Shown one piece after another: positions 45,455 to 56,400 of a stretch of 64,000 nt of DNA. Below the pieces are notes generated by a model. It had not been told where the DNA came from, ran no database searches, and saw nothing but the letters and a program-made list of their open reading frames with translations. Source of the DNA: Chiridota heheva (Eukaryota > Echinodermata > Holothuroidea > Apodida > Chiridotidae); the NCBI GenBank assembly GCA_020152595.1, contig JAIGNY010004475.1:1974001-2038000 (forward strand), read 5' to 3'. The position numbers and the translations under genes are program-made. Numbering within the stretch: the first letter of the stretch is position 1; the number at the start of each line of letters is the position of its first letter.

Positions 45455-46115
45455 TCGGTCACATCTATCTATGAAGCTGTTTCAAAAAGTACAAATATGC
45501 TTTACTGCCAATTCAGTAAGCTGTTTTACTGGTCTAATTATACATTTGGTTGTAAAGTCAGCACGAAGTCAAACGTTTGCGTTGGAAAATCAAACTCAAT
45601 TGATTTTTAGATCCATAAAAACCATGTTAAAAATATGACCTTGTAAAAAAACAAAACCCAGATCAACTTTAAAGTATTGCCACTGTTCCGTCATGAAGTA
45701 TCATATTAGTATTAAACAGACACAGTTTAAACATACAAGATGCGGTATCACGAGGTGACAAAATATCAATCTTTTACACGACAGATGCGCTTGCTCATGC
45801 TGAGGGAAAGATCACCTTGAGAAAAGATCAAATAAAACATGTAAAATATGGATGATGAAATATATCGCCGACTACCCACGATCTGACGATTGTAGTGAGC
45901 TCAAATTTGCTGGTGGGAAAGGGAGGTAAATTATTTAGTTAGATCAAATCAATCTGTTCATATGGATCTAGATATACCTGCTCCTCGGGTGTGTAAACGT
46001 ATGGATATTGCAGCAATAATATCAGGGAATTCGCGCTCCCAATCTCCACCCTTTCAAGTACGGCATTGCTGCTATCTTATTATGAGGACCCTTGTGTGAG
46101 GCGAAAGCCCCTTAA
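45455..46115. repeat. duplicated block, copy 2
   Basis: Direct, diverged partner of 44205-45250 without the roughly 500-bp insertion. It abuts the truncated 3' end of the gypsy element. Confidence 0.7.
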
Positions 46116-46179
46116 GATCAATTTTAAAAGGCTTTTTCTTAATGTGAATATGCTTGTTTGAAGAAAGGAGGGGCGGTGT

Positions 46180-47126
46180 TTAATACAGTGTTGGTCTAAA
46201 AATTGCCACAACGCCTAGGCACACGAAATCACCGACAAAATACGGTTGACCATGTTGTTTCTTACCATTGAGTTCTTTTTGCCTCTTTTGTTTAAATTTC
46301 ATATTCTCTCTGACTTTGTCATAAGTATTTTCAAAGTTCTGTTTCAACTCAGAAACATATTCACTAGGAGCTTTAGGATCATGTTTACATCTATTGAACA
46401 TTATGTCAGCAGGTAATTGAATTTCTCTTCTAAACATGAGATAGTATGGAGTATAATTTGTAGTTTCTTGTACACTAGACCTATAAGCACACATTACTTT
46501 AGGCAAAATTACATCCCAATCTTTTTGATTGTCAGAAATAAACATTGACAGCATAGCTTTAATTGTTCTATTCGCTCTCTCAACCAACCCATCTGACTGT
46601 GGATGGTATGGGGTAGTCCTTGTCTATTGAATATCAAAAAGTTTACAAATGTCTGTAAAAGCTCGGACTCAAAATTTCTTCCTTGGTCTGTATGAATATA
46701 ATCTGGTGCACCATATCGACAAATAAAATTATCCACAAGAATTTGAGCAATAGTCGATGCATTATGATTTGGCATAGGGAAAGCTTCAGCCCATTTCGTA
46801 AAATAGTCAACAATTACAACAATGTACCGATTATCATTATCAGTTTTGAACATGGGTCCCATTATATCTATAGCCACTCTTTCAAAAGGATAACCAACTT
46901 TACTTGTTTTCAAAGGAGCATTTTTAAGTGGTCCTTTCCTTTTTGAACATTCTTCACATGATCTACAGTGATATACCACATCACACCTGAGACCATACCA
47001 ATAAAATCTTTCCCTAATTTTCTTAATTGTTTTAGTCACCCCTAAATGACCTGAAGTTTGAGTGTCATGGTATTTAAAAAGAATTTCATTAATTATATAG
47101 CTGATGGAACCACAAGTTAAAACCAT
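46180..47126 (-). pseudogene. gypsy integrase, frameshifted
   Basis: Zinc region HLGVTKTIKKIRERFYW with CRSCEEC, then the catalytic core VAIDIMGPMF, DYFTKWAEAFPMP, HTDQGRNFES. The third part, with MVERANRTIKAMLSMF and YRSSVQETTNYTPYYLMF, is in another frame; the switch is near 46590-46640. The C-terminus is cut off at 46180. Confidence 0.85.
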
Positions 47127-47305
47127 AAACTATTGTTCTAGTCAGAAAACCATTTCCTGTATAAAACTCCATCTCTCAAAACAAGTCTTTCCCACTGGGA
47201 CCATAAATTCTTCACAACTTTGGAAGCGCCCTGAATGTCTGAATTTGAAGGTTGCTCAGTGAACTTTTCAAGCCACTCAATAATAACTTTCAATGCAGGG
47301 TCTGC

Positions 47306-48130
47306 TTATTGTAACCAAGGAGCTTGTTGTAACCAAGGAGCCTGTGTAGGAGCTCCTTGTTGTAACTTCCTCAAATCATCACTGGAATAATTTGGAGACC
47401 AATTTGACTTGATTTTGCTTGATACTCTTGAAATGACAAATGTGTTCTGGCCAGAAGGTGGTAACCTCGACAATGCGTCAGCATTATCATGACGTTTACC
47501 AGCACGATGCTCTACAATAAAATCAAACTCAGCTAATTGTTCTAACCATCTGGCAACTTGACCTTCTGGTTCTTTAAAACTTTGTAACCACTTCAAAGCA
47601 CCATGATCTGTTCTAAGAGTAAAATGACTTCCTAATAAGTAATGTCGGAAATATTTGAAAAAATTAAGTAATGACAACATCTCTTTTCTATTCACACTAT
47701 ATTTTCTTTCAGGCTTAGTCATTGATCTACTCCCAAAGGCAATGACCCTTTCAATGCCATCATCACCCTTTTGAGATAACACAGCACCAATTCCAAAGGC
47801 ACTTGCATCAGTGTCAAGGATAAATGGCTTGTCAAATTGTGGATATGATAGGATGGGTGTTGTCGAGAGACAGACTTTTAATTTCTCAAAGGAAATTTGA
47901 CAAATTTCATTCCAAACAAATTTTGACTGTTTGCTTAACAATTTGTTCAAGGGGGAAGCAATTTCTGAGAAACCTTTAACAAATCTTCTGTAATAACTTG
48001 CTAGGCCAAGAAAACTTCTTAATTCTTTGACATTGGACGGAGTTGGCCAATTTTTAATGCTACAAATTTTAGCAGGGTCAGTCATAACTCCTTTATCTGA
48101 AATAACATGACCTAAATATTCTACCTGCAT
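47306..48130 (-). pseudogene. gypsy RT thumb/RNase H
   Basis: Continues with EYLGHVISDKGV, FLGLASYYRRFVKGFS, then RNase H landmarks ILDTDASAFGIGAVLSQ, RKYSVNRKEML, RTDHGALKWL and DNADALSRLP. An in-frame stop follows a short duplicated PWLQQ at 47306, and about 180 bases of broken linker lead to integrase. Confidence 0.85.
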
Positions 48131-49158
48131 TGCAGAAGTTTACACTTTGAAGGTTTCAATTTCGAATTTGCGTTTCTCAATCTAAGGAAAACTTCCCTAA
48201 GTCGAAATAAGTGATCATCAAAATTTGTTCTAAAAACAATGACATCATAAAGATATACAAGACAAGATTCGTAATTAAGACCTAATAAGACACTCTCCAT
48301 TAACCTCTGAAACGTTGCGGGGGCGTTACATATCCCGAAAGGCATAACATTAAACTCGTAAAGACCATGATAAGTGACGAATGCTGACTTCTCCTTAGCA
48401 TGGGGGTCCAGCTCCACCTGCCAATAGCCGTTCGCAAGATCAAGAGTTGAAAAAAGGGTCGCTCCAGACATCTGGTCTAATGTGTCATCAATTCGTGGGA
48501 GGGGGTAGGCATCCTTCTTGGTCACTTTGTTGAGTCTTCTATAGTCAATGCAAAATCTTGTTATGCCATCTTTCTTCCCAACAAGGACAATAGGGGCAGC
48601 CCACGGACTTGTGGAAGGTTGGATAACCCCCTGGGTACTCATCTTCTCCAAATGGGTCTTCACTTCCTTTCGGCGGTGGTAGGGTAAACGCCGCGGTCGC
48701 TCACGAATAAGGGACACATTCCCAGTGTCAATTTGATGTAAAACACGATTGGTCCTGCCAATATCGTCAGGACCAGTGGAGAAAATATCTGAGAATTCAT
48801 CTAACAACTCCACTAAATTATTCTTTTGTTCAGAATCTATATTTAGGCCTTCTAAATCAAACAATTTACTCCCAGTGGAACACTGGCTGATTGTAGTTGG
48901 CTTAGATTTAGATGTAGAATTAACAGTGTGTAGGCATTTATCCTGCTCTTGAAGTATATGGTAACCATAACCATCTTTACTGTGTAGCTCTTCAGAGAGC
49001 AACGGATAGAACTTCCCTACTTTCATACCCTGATAAAGTGTAAGGGGAGTAGGCGAAAGGTTAATTAACCGCAAAGGCACTATATTGTCAATAGCATTAA
49101 CCAATACTCTTGCAATAACAATATCATTATTGTTTGAATGATCCAGATTCCCCCTCAA
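48121..49158 (-). pseudogene. gypsy reverse transcriptase, catalytic box mutated
   Basis: Reverse transcriptase landmarks in order: TQGVIQPSTSPWAAPIVLV, FCIDYRRLNKVT, YPLPRIDD, FSTLDLANGYWQ, MPFGICNAPATFQRLM. The usual YLDD reads YLYD (VYLYDVIVF), losing a metal-binding Asp. The frame ends at 48121 and the next domain starts in an overlapping frame. Confidence 0.85.
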
Positions 49159-49720
49159 TTACTCCTTCATGGATAATACATGATTCTGAATTGTCATCAA
49201 GACCAACATTATTAAGACATGCTTTAATGAGTGCTTCATGGTGACCCTCAATTTGAACTGTATCAGCAATTAAAACATCACATATTTGTGGCAAAGGCTT
49301 AACACCCAACCCAATTGGAACTATAACTCCACCAGCTTTTACCTGGCAACAATCCAATTCTATGCTAACACCATGCTTGCGTAAGAAATCTGTTCCTACC
49401 AAACACAATTACATAAAATTATCCACCACAAAAATTAAATGCGTGGTTCTAATACCACCAAGACAAATTTCAACATCTTGAAAACCTAGAGTTTTGAGCG
49501 GGTCACCATTTATCGACACAAAAGACCCAGAATATTAAAAAAGTGTCTGATTTGGGGATTTAAGTTGTTTCCAAAATTTCCTATTTAATAGTGTAACAGA
49601 TGACTCGGTGTCAATCAAAATATCAACCAATTGATTCGCGACATAACCAGGGACATATAAAGCATAATCTAATTCCACACTATTAATATTTATTTGATTT
49701 TCGACTTATAATCTAGGGTC
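49127..49720 (-). pseudogene. gypsy protease, broken
   Basis: The minus strand shows LVDILIDTESSVTLLNRKFW, where the retropepsin DTG reads DTE, and further on GTDFLRKHGVSIELD, with a frame break between the two. Aspartic proteases need the DTG/DSG triad, so it is presumably inactive. Confidence 0.65.
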
Positions 49721-49763
49721 TTTTCAGCGGTGGTCGTCGCCTGACCCACGGCAACGGCCTCCT

Positions 49764-50585
49764 CTAGTTTCCCCGCTGGGACTGTGCCCCTTCCGGCCTT
49801 GCCCCTTCCTGTCTTTTCATAAGCTTAAAACAATTTGCCCTAAAATGACCCTTCTTCTTACAATAGAAGCATACTATATTATTGGGTTTTGCACTAGATT
49901 GCTTTGACCCAGGGCCATTCTTAGGTTCGGGCTCTCTTTTAAGTAAGTGGATAATTTCTTCCAATAACTTTGTCTCATATGGGGTGCCATCTACTGCCCT
50001 AACAGTAACAGTTGGGCCACCACTCCTCCTAAATTCTGCCTCTTGCAGTGCCTCCATCTGCAGGGCTCTCGTGATTGCTTGATCTAAAGTAGAGGGATCA
50101 GCCTCCCTTACTTTCATTCTAAGGCTTTTATCTGTTAAGGCTTCTACGAACTGATCCTTAGATAACTCATCCACAAGTTCGGCAGGGGCTGTTGGATAAG
50201 CCCGTTTCGCTAATGACTGTATGTTACTAGCAAGTTCTGGAATTGCCTCTCCTTTTTGCCTTACTCTGGCCTTAAACTCAGTTTTGTACAAAGCTAATTT
50301 TTCTACCGGCGTAAACTTGTTAGTGAGTGCCGTTTTCAAATTAGTATAACTACTTATGTCGAAACCAGATAAACTTTGCAAAGCCCTCAAGACAGAATCC
50401 CTCAGCCTTACTCTAATGAATTTACATTTTACATCATCTGACCAAGCATTAATGTCAGCACAATTTTCAAAATAGCTTATCCAACTTCCCCAGTCCTCCT
50501 TCTTACTACCAGAGAAAGGATCTGGCATAACAATAGGCATGTTAAGCGTTGCATTTGAACTCTGTGGATCGCTATAATTAGGCAT
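49764..50585 (-). CDS. gypsy Gag with zinc knuckle
   Basis: 273-residue ORF from ATG 50585. Residues about 15-200 resemble retrotransposon capsid (DPFSGSKKEDWGSWISYFEN, then KFTPVEKLALYKTEF). Near the end is a CCHC knuckle, CFYCKKKGHFRANC. The C-terminus is Arg/Gly/Gln-rich. It forms the particle and packages the RNA in intact elements. This ORF is unbroken although the downstream pol is damaged. Confidence 0.88.
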   Translation of the reverse strand: MPNYSDPQSSNATLNMPIVMPDPFSGSKKEDWGSWISYFENCADINAWSDDVKCKFIRVRLRDSVLRALQSLSGFDISSYTNLKTALTNKFTPVEKLALYKTEFKARVRQKGEAIPELASNIQSLAKRAYPTAPAELVDELSKDQFVEALTDKSLRMKVREADPSTLDQAITRALQMEALQEAEFRRSGGPTVTVRAVDGTPYETKLLEEIIHLLKREPEPKNGPGSKQSSAKPNNIVCFYCKKKGHFRANCFKLMKRQEGARPEGAQSQRGN

Positions 50586-50589
50586 TTTG

Positions 50590-50937
50590 AAGTTACGTTA
50601 ATTTAGATCAAGCTATCATACAAATATATATCACAAAATCCTGAAAGTCACAGTGAATTTAATCAAGACTTACTGACACAGAGGGAAGTTGGGATGTTCC
50701 CCTACTATTTAAGATTTACCTTATGCAAAAGAAAACCGGCAGGGACATAAATCACAATCCCTCTAACATCCTGCATAGACTAAAACTATAACTGAATCAG
50801 CAAGTTTAACCTTAATCAAATTACTGGACTTACAGATTTTAAACCTAAGTCATGTACAAATCAAAATCATTGGAACGAGCTCACCAAATAAATCCCACCG
50901 AAAAGAAAAACAGAACTGCACATTGTATTTTCTTTTA
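50590..50937 (-). other. gypsy 5' untranslated leader
   Basis: Between primer-binding site and gag ATG; no ORF of note. Confidence 0.5.
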
Positions 50938-50949
50938 CCGTTGCCACCA
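50938..50949 (-). other. retrotransposon primer-binding site
   Basis: TGGTGGCAACGG on the minus strand, three bases after the presumed LTR end. TGG at this position pairs with a tRNA CCA end. The tRNA species was not determined. Confidence 0.45.
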
Positions 50950-50952
50950 CTT

Positions 50953-51400
50953 TGTAGCGTCGCCGAGTCTTTGTGGCGGTCTCGAAACACATATTCAAGA
51001 AAATACTATAACACAGCAATATTGGGATTAAGTAAAATATATTTTGAGCTACATGATTGACTGATCTGAGACTTCTCCTCTCTGAATCTCAATCCAATTC
51101 TGCTCTATTTACAGCTGGTTGTATACATTTGTCTATCATCAATGCACAGTATATTGATACAGTGAATAACATGATTAATGGGACAAATTATTCCTATATC
51201 ATGTCCAACCCACAAACCCAGACCAGGCGGAGACAGGCAGAATACTGTCTATTCCTAGTTACTCTTTGTGGTCATGCATGTTGCACACCAATACCAAAAA
51301 TATTTTAACTTCAAGGGGACAAGGTTATTCAAAGTCGTTAACTATTTATAAGGGCCAATTTGAGTCAATGTGAGTAATGCAACCACATTCAGACATTACA
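50953..51400 (-). repeat. tentative 5' LTR of gypsy element
   Basis: On the minus strand it would start TGTAATGTCTG and end GCTACA (TGTA...TACA) next to the primer-binding site. TATAAATA occurs near 51341-51350. The left boundary is well placed by the PBS; the right boundary is a guess, since no partner LTR exists in the window. Confidence 0.4.
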
Positions 51401-51780
51401 CTACCATACCCCAGTGATCGCCTATATACCCAGTGCGTGATGACGTCGCATCTATATTCCATTTCTGGAGGACGCCTCACCAGGATCGGAAGAAATCGCT
51501 TCACAACAATAACAACTGACTCGTGAAAAATTTGTCCAGAAGTTACGTTCATCTGTTAGTGTCACTGTTACTACCTTTTTCATCGTGCCTCAAAGATTGT
51601 TATGAACTTTTTGGACTAAATGTTGTTTATTTTAATATATTTGTGCAACCAATATTTTATTTCCCTAAGCAAATCTTGTTGGTGAATAATAACCTTAACA
51701 TTAACAATATAGGCCTAAGCCTTCGTTAGTGTGTGCCTAACACCAGTTTCACTACTTATAGATTTTAGGCTCTAGAAACA

Positions 51781-52940
51781 TGGGGGAACTAACCGAAATC
51801 ACACCGCCTTATTTGGATTGGGCATCCAATGACATAACAACGGCATTTAAGGAATATTTTGAATTGATTTTTGCCGGTCCTTTTATTCAACAAAAATCAA
51901 AACAAGAACTTACATAGCATGATGGATAGGGTCCTAGTTCTAAGTCTCTTTGGATTTTCAATTCTTGGGAGCTGTTTGATGAAGACAGGAAAGATCCTGA
52001 CACAATTTTGATCATTTTCAGAAATATTTCCAACCCAAGACAAATTTCCGCCTGTGTAGGTTTAACCTACAAAAATTCCAGCAACAACCTCATGAGTCAT
52101 GTGACAAATTCATGATGCATTGTAAAGTCCATGCTCAGAAATGCAAATTTACATCAACTGAACTGGAGGATAGGTTGATTGAGCAGCTTGTGATTGGCAC
52201 TACACACAAGAAAGTCCAAGCAGGGAGTTGTCATTTGACAACTCCTGGTCCAAGAGACTGTATTAGGCAAAGATGACACTCACGCTGGATGCCACTATGG
52301 ATATAGCTTGTACTTATGAAGCTACTGTTTCACATTATGCATGAGTTAACACATAGTCACACCCCAGTGAGTGTCAATCTTGTCAAAAATGATAAGCCTA
52401 GAACAACAAATCAAGGACGACATCAAGAAGGAACTTGATGAAATGCTCGAACTTGGAGTAATCGAGCAAGTTATTGAGCCATGTGATTTGGTCAGTAGCC
52501 TGGCCCACTCCCAAAAGGCCAATGGTCAGTGGCGAATATGTCTTGATCGAGAGATCTTAATCACACGATCAAAAGAAGCCACCACCACACTCCAAGTGTG
52601 GAGGAGATAACACATAACTTTGCAGACAGCTCCATATTTTTAAAACTCAATTCAAGACAGGAACTGGTTGGTCTCCTTGGAAAGTAAATCCAGCTTCTTA
52701 ATCACCTTCAACAGCCAAATCGGAAGGTTCCAATTTAAGAGGCTACCATTCGAATTATGTATTAGCCAGGATGTTTTCCAGCACAAAATGTATCAAATCC
52801 TGGAGAAACTCCCAGGCACTGTGGGTATTGCAGATGATCTTGCAGTGTTTGGCAGCAATGAGCAGGAACATAAAAAAAACCTCCATAAGCTTATGAAGGT
52901 TGCCAGAGAACATGGCTTGGTTTTCAAAATACTTCACTTA
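51781..52940 (+). pseudogene. second gypsy-type relic (gag and RT pieces)
   Basis: From ATG 51781 a gag-like frame reads MGELTEITPPYLDW and FKEYFELIFAGPFIQQKSKQ, then is broken. Fragments FDEDRKDPD, LCRFNLQKFQQ and ELEDRLIEQLVIG follow. From 52390 the RT reads IKDDIKKELDEMLELGVIEQ, WRICLD, then FQFKRLPFELCISQDVFQ and KLPGTVGIADDLAVFG; much in between is missing. It is on the same strand as fucosidase 2 and ends about 170 bases before that gene's first coding exon. Confidence 0.75.
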
Positions 52941-53073
52941 GCCATTTATTTTGTACTGCTGGTGCAATTTTTAACAATATTCATCAGAATATATATCAAA
53001 ATTAACTATGTATGTCATTATACATCTATATTTAATGATTGTATAATTAAACAAATTGTTCTTTCTTTGTGAT

Positions 53074-53084
53074 AGGTATAAAAG
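53074..53084 (+). promoter_or_regulatory. 5' acceptor or TATA-like site before fucosidase 2
   Basis: TTCTTTCTTTGTGATAG is followed at once by GTATAAAAGAG, 22 bases before the ATG. The pyrimidine tract and AG fit a 5' UTR splice acceptor. TATAAAAG (53077-53084) looks like a TATA box but is too close to the ATG to place a normal start site upstream of it. Confidence 0.35.
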
Positions 53085-53106
53085 AGTTCTTCCAAAGCCA
53101 AGAAAG

Positions 53107-53459
53107 ATGAATGTCGCGCATATCATTTGGGTCATCCTTGCTGTGTATATCACAGCTGCTGCATCCCAGTACAAACCTAACTGGGAATCACTGGATTCCA
53201 GACCACTGCCTGATTGGTACGACAAGTCCAAAGTTGGTCTGTTTGTCCACTGGTCTGTCAATTCAGTCCCTGCCTATGGAGCAGGGGGAACAGCATGCAG
53301 ATTTTGGCTTTATTGGAGTCAGGGAAATAAAAAGATCCAGGAATTTCTCGCAGAGAATTACCCACCAGGTTGGACCTATCAGAATTTTGCATCTCAATTC
53401 AGAGCAGAATTTTTTGACCCGGATGAGTGGGCACACTTTTTTGAAGATATTGGGGTCAA
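53107..53459 (+). CDS. fucosidase 2 exon 1
   Basis: ATG at 53107; encodes signal peptide, [20 protein letters not shown] and the altered [14 protein letters not shown] region. Ends with AA before donor GTGAGT. Confidence 0.9.
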
Positions 53460-56400
53460 GTGAGTTGAAATTTTGTACAAGAGATAGGTGACATGTTAGA
53501 TTTACTGTATATGGATATGTGAGAGGCAAAGTTAGCTAAAGTGGTTAAAAATCTATTAAAAATTATTAAGGAACATAAATTTTTATCAAAATTAGTGATA
53601 AATTGACCATTTTACAGCATTTTGAAATCTCTTCAATAGTATTACTCACAGATACGGTAGATGTGCATGCTGTCATAGAATAAAAAGAACTTTAAATAAA
53701 GCAGATGATCAGAATTAGAGAATTATGATAACATGCTTTAATTCACTTTTCCTGCTTTCTATGTACTATGGATTAAAAAATGCATTCACGTTTTTGTACT
53801 TCAAATCAGGTATGTTGTTTTAGTGACCAAACACCATGAAGGGTGGAACAATTGGAAGTCAAGATACCAATGGGACTGGAATGCTGTAGATGAAGGACCA
53901 CACAGGGACATAGTGGGTAGGTGGTTTCTTCAGACAGATATAGCATTGAAGCTATCAGTTTAATTGGAATGAGTACTGTGCTGTAAACACTTATGATATG
54001 TACCTCCGCTTTCCGTTTAGTATGCACTGCAACCACCGATTCTGGCCAAAATTGACGATTGCACATCACACGCCTCGCCAGAGCAAGGGCAACCTAATAT
54101 GATATCATTTATTTGCTTGGCCTGGCACAGCTACGATCTAATTACATTGCCAACATGTGTGAGTGTAATATGATGCCTCTATCTGATGCACGTTGGGCAT
54201 ATTATTAATGCCCCTATGATAGCATACTGAAAGGAAAGAGCTTGCACACTTGATGAACACTAAAGTGATGATTTTATAATTTTTAGCAAAGATTTCAACT
54301 TTTAAATACCCTCTATCCTGTATCCTAGCTATTAGCCAAATTCTCTAATTTGGAAATTTCAGTCTTATGTGTATAGCACATTCTCTGTTACTGCTCCCAT
54401 GATTTTGGAGCTCACTCCCAATGGATGTAAAAACAGCACACAGTGCCAATGATTTCTAGATGGGATTACCAACTCTACCTTTCTGTAAAGAACTGTACAT
54501 TCATAGCTCCCACAGCACCATTGAGCATGCTTAAAAAGTGCTATTCAAATTCAATGAATTGGATCATTTTTTTCTCTGTTGTTTATTAAGTTATTTTTGA
54601 GATAACCTTCCCCACATGGGATAAGACAAAGCGTTTGTGTGCCTGCTTAGGTCAACAAAATCTCAAGGCAGCTGTTTTCATTGTACAATGTATGCCCATT
54701 GGGTAACCATTTCTCTTGTAGTATTTGTATTAAATTTAGGTATACAAAAGAAACAAGATAATGTCATATCAGTCGATTTCACCTTATCATATTCGTACTA
54801 ATCCAATACAGTAATTGGGGGGTATGTGTGTAACTTGGTCCGTACATTTGTTCCATTGTTTGGCCTCAGGCCTACACTACCATTGAATAAAACATCAGAA
54901 AAGGTTCTAAAGCAGTTCCATTATTTATTTCGCAAACACTAGAATACACATTTCCACAGTTAACATATGTACAAGCTCTGTCTCAAAGACATTTATTCGT
55001 TTATTTCAAAATAACTGATGTGTATGAATGATATGACTGGTTTTTCCTACGTCTCATAACCAACTCTCCGACATCTTTTCTCCTCGAAGTCTCAGACCAG
55101 AATTCCGTTTGTGAGTTTTTCCCTTTCTGCGCAAAATCCTAATTAACCAATCAGCGTTATAGCTAAACTGTCAAAAACTTTGGACAACTTATCTTAATAT
55201 TCATAAGCTATTCTCAAACCAAGCAAGAGTTACATTGTGATGAATATTCATTATTATCCTGAAAAATGTGCAGCTGAGTTCTAAAACAAGGCATCACATA
55301 AGATCCTGGTAAAATTCTTGTTTCACCAAAACAAGAGTAACTAGAAAATTAGCACTCTCCAGAGGGCATACCTCCGCCCCCATTGCAATTCCAACAAGCC
55401 TAGATTAAATTTATAGAGTTCATTTGATCCCCATACCCAATATAATCTACCCACCAAGATTCATCCCAAATTTTGATCTGTAATGAGTATTTGCATTCTA
55501 AACACTTAAAGATTATCTTCTGACTGGACTCTTCCAAGGCCATACAGGGGTCAAATTTGCTGCTGTTCCGAGTACTGCTTTTGATGCAGGAACAGTGAAT
55601 TTTCAAACATCACTGTTCCAGTGGAACAGTCTCTTTTCACAAGCATGTGGCATCAATGATCAATAACTTGATTTCTGATGCAAAAAAAGTGCATGTTGTC
55701 AAACAAGATTATCATAAAAATAATTTCTTCCAGAAAGAAAAAGCTTTTCCCACCTTGCCTGCAATTGCCAGCACAATTAATCGTGAATACACATGTGCAA
55801 GGTTGCTTGCACGTGTATGACTGTATGCAACTGGATGATACATCATGTACTGTAAATATAATACTAATAACTGACATACATATTTGCAAATATTGACCAA
55901 TAAATCAGTTGTAAATTAAGCCCATTTTGAAGAAAGGAATTTGTCCTGTTATTCGCAAAAAGTTGGAACAATGAAATCTCATCCAGAACAGTATTATTTG
56001 AAAAAGTACTTTTCTGTGGAATAGTGGCAAAAAATTTAGATTCTGACCCCTGCCCACACCATTATTTTCTGTTTTAGTCAAGCATTCATTGTTTGAGTTC
56101 CTTTTATTCAAGTTTCACATTCCATCATTTTCCATTCATGGCTGAAACCAATTGTTTCATTTTCATTGAAGTTACCACTTGATGTAAGTCTCGTTTGATC
56201 CAGAAAATTTATTTTTGGGATCTTCTTTTAGAGCACAAATTCATTGTTCAGCACTTTCCACTTAGTCTTAACAATTAACTTAAGTCTTGACAGATCACAT
56301 CCTAAAACATCCCCACCCCTACATTTCTGCCCTTCCCTGCTTTGATATGTCCTAATTTGTATTCATTTTTTCCTAAAGCAGAAACAAAACACCACACCAA

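Larger units (their letters stand above)
46180..51400 (-). mobile_element. decayed Ty3/gypsy LTR retrotransposon, 3'-truncated
   Basis: Minus-strand order is 5' LTR (tentative), primer-binding site, gag, protease, reverse transcriptase, RNase H, integrase: the Ty3/gypsy order. Frameshifts and stops separate the domains, and key active-site residues are changed. No second LTR was found left of 46180, where a duplicated non-coding block begins, so the 3' end is lost. Confidence 0.85.

Noticed and set aside
51357..51552. Minus-strand 68-codon frame near the gypsy 5' end
   Set aside because: No family resemblance; it overlaps the tentative LTR and flank.
53077..53084. TATAAAAG as the fucosidase 2 TATA box
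   Set aside because: Only 22 bases upstream of the ATG and directly after a splice acceptor-like AG; a chance match is more likely.
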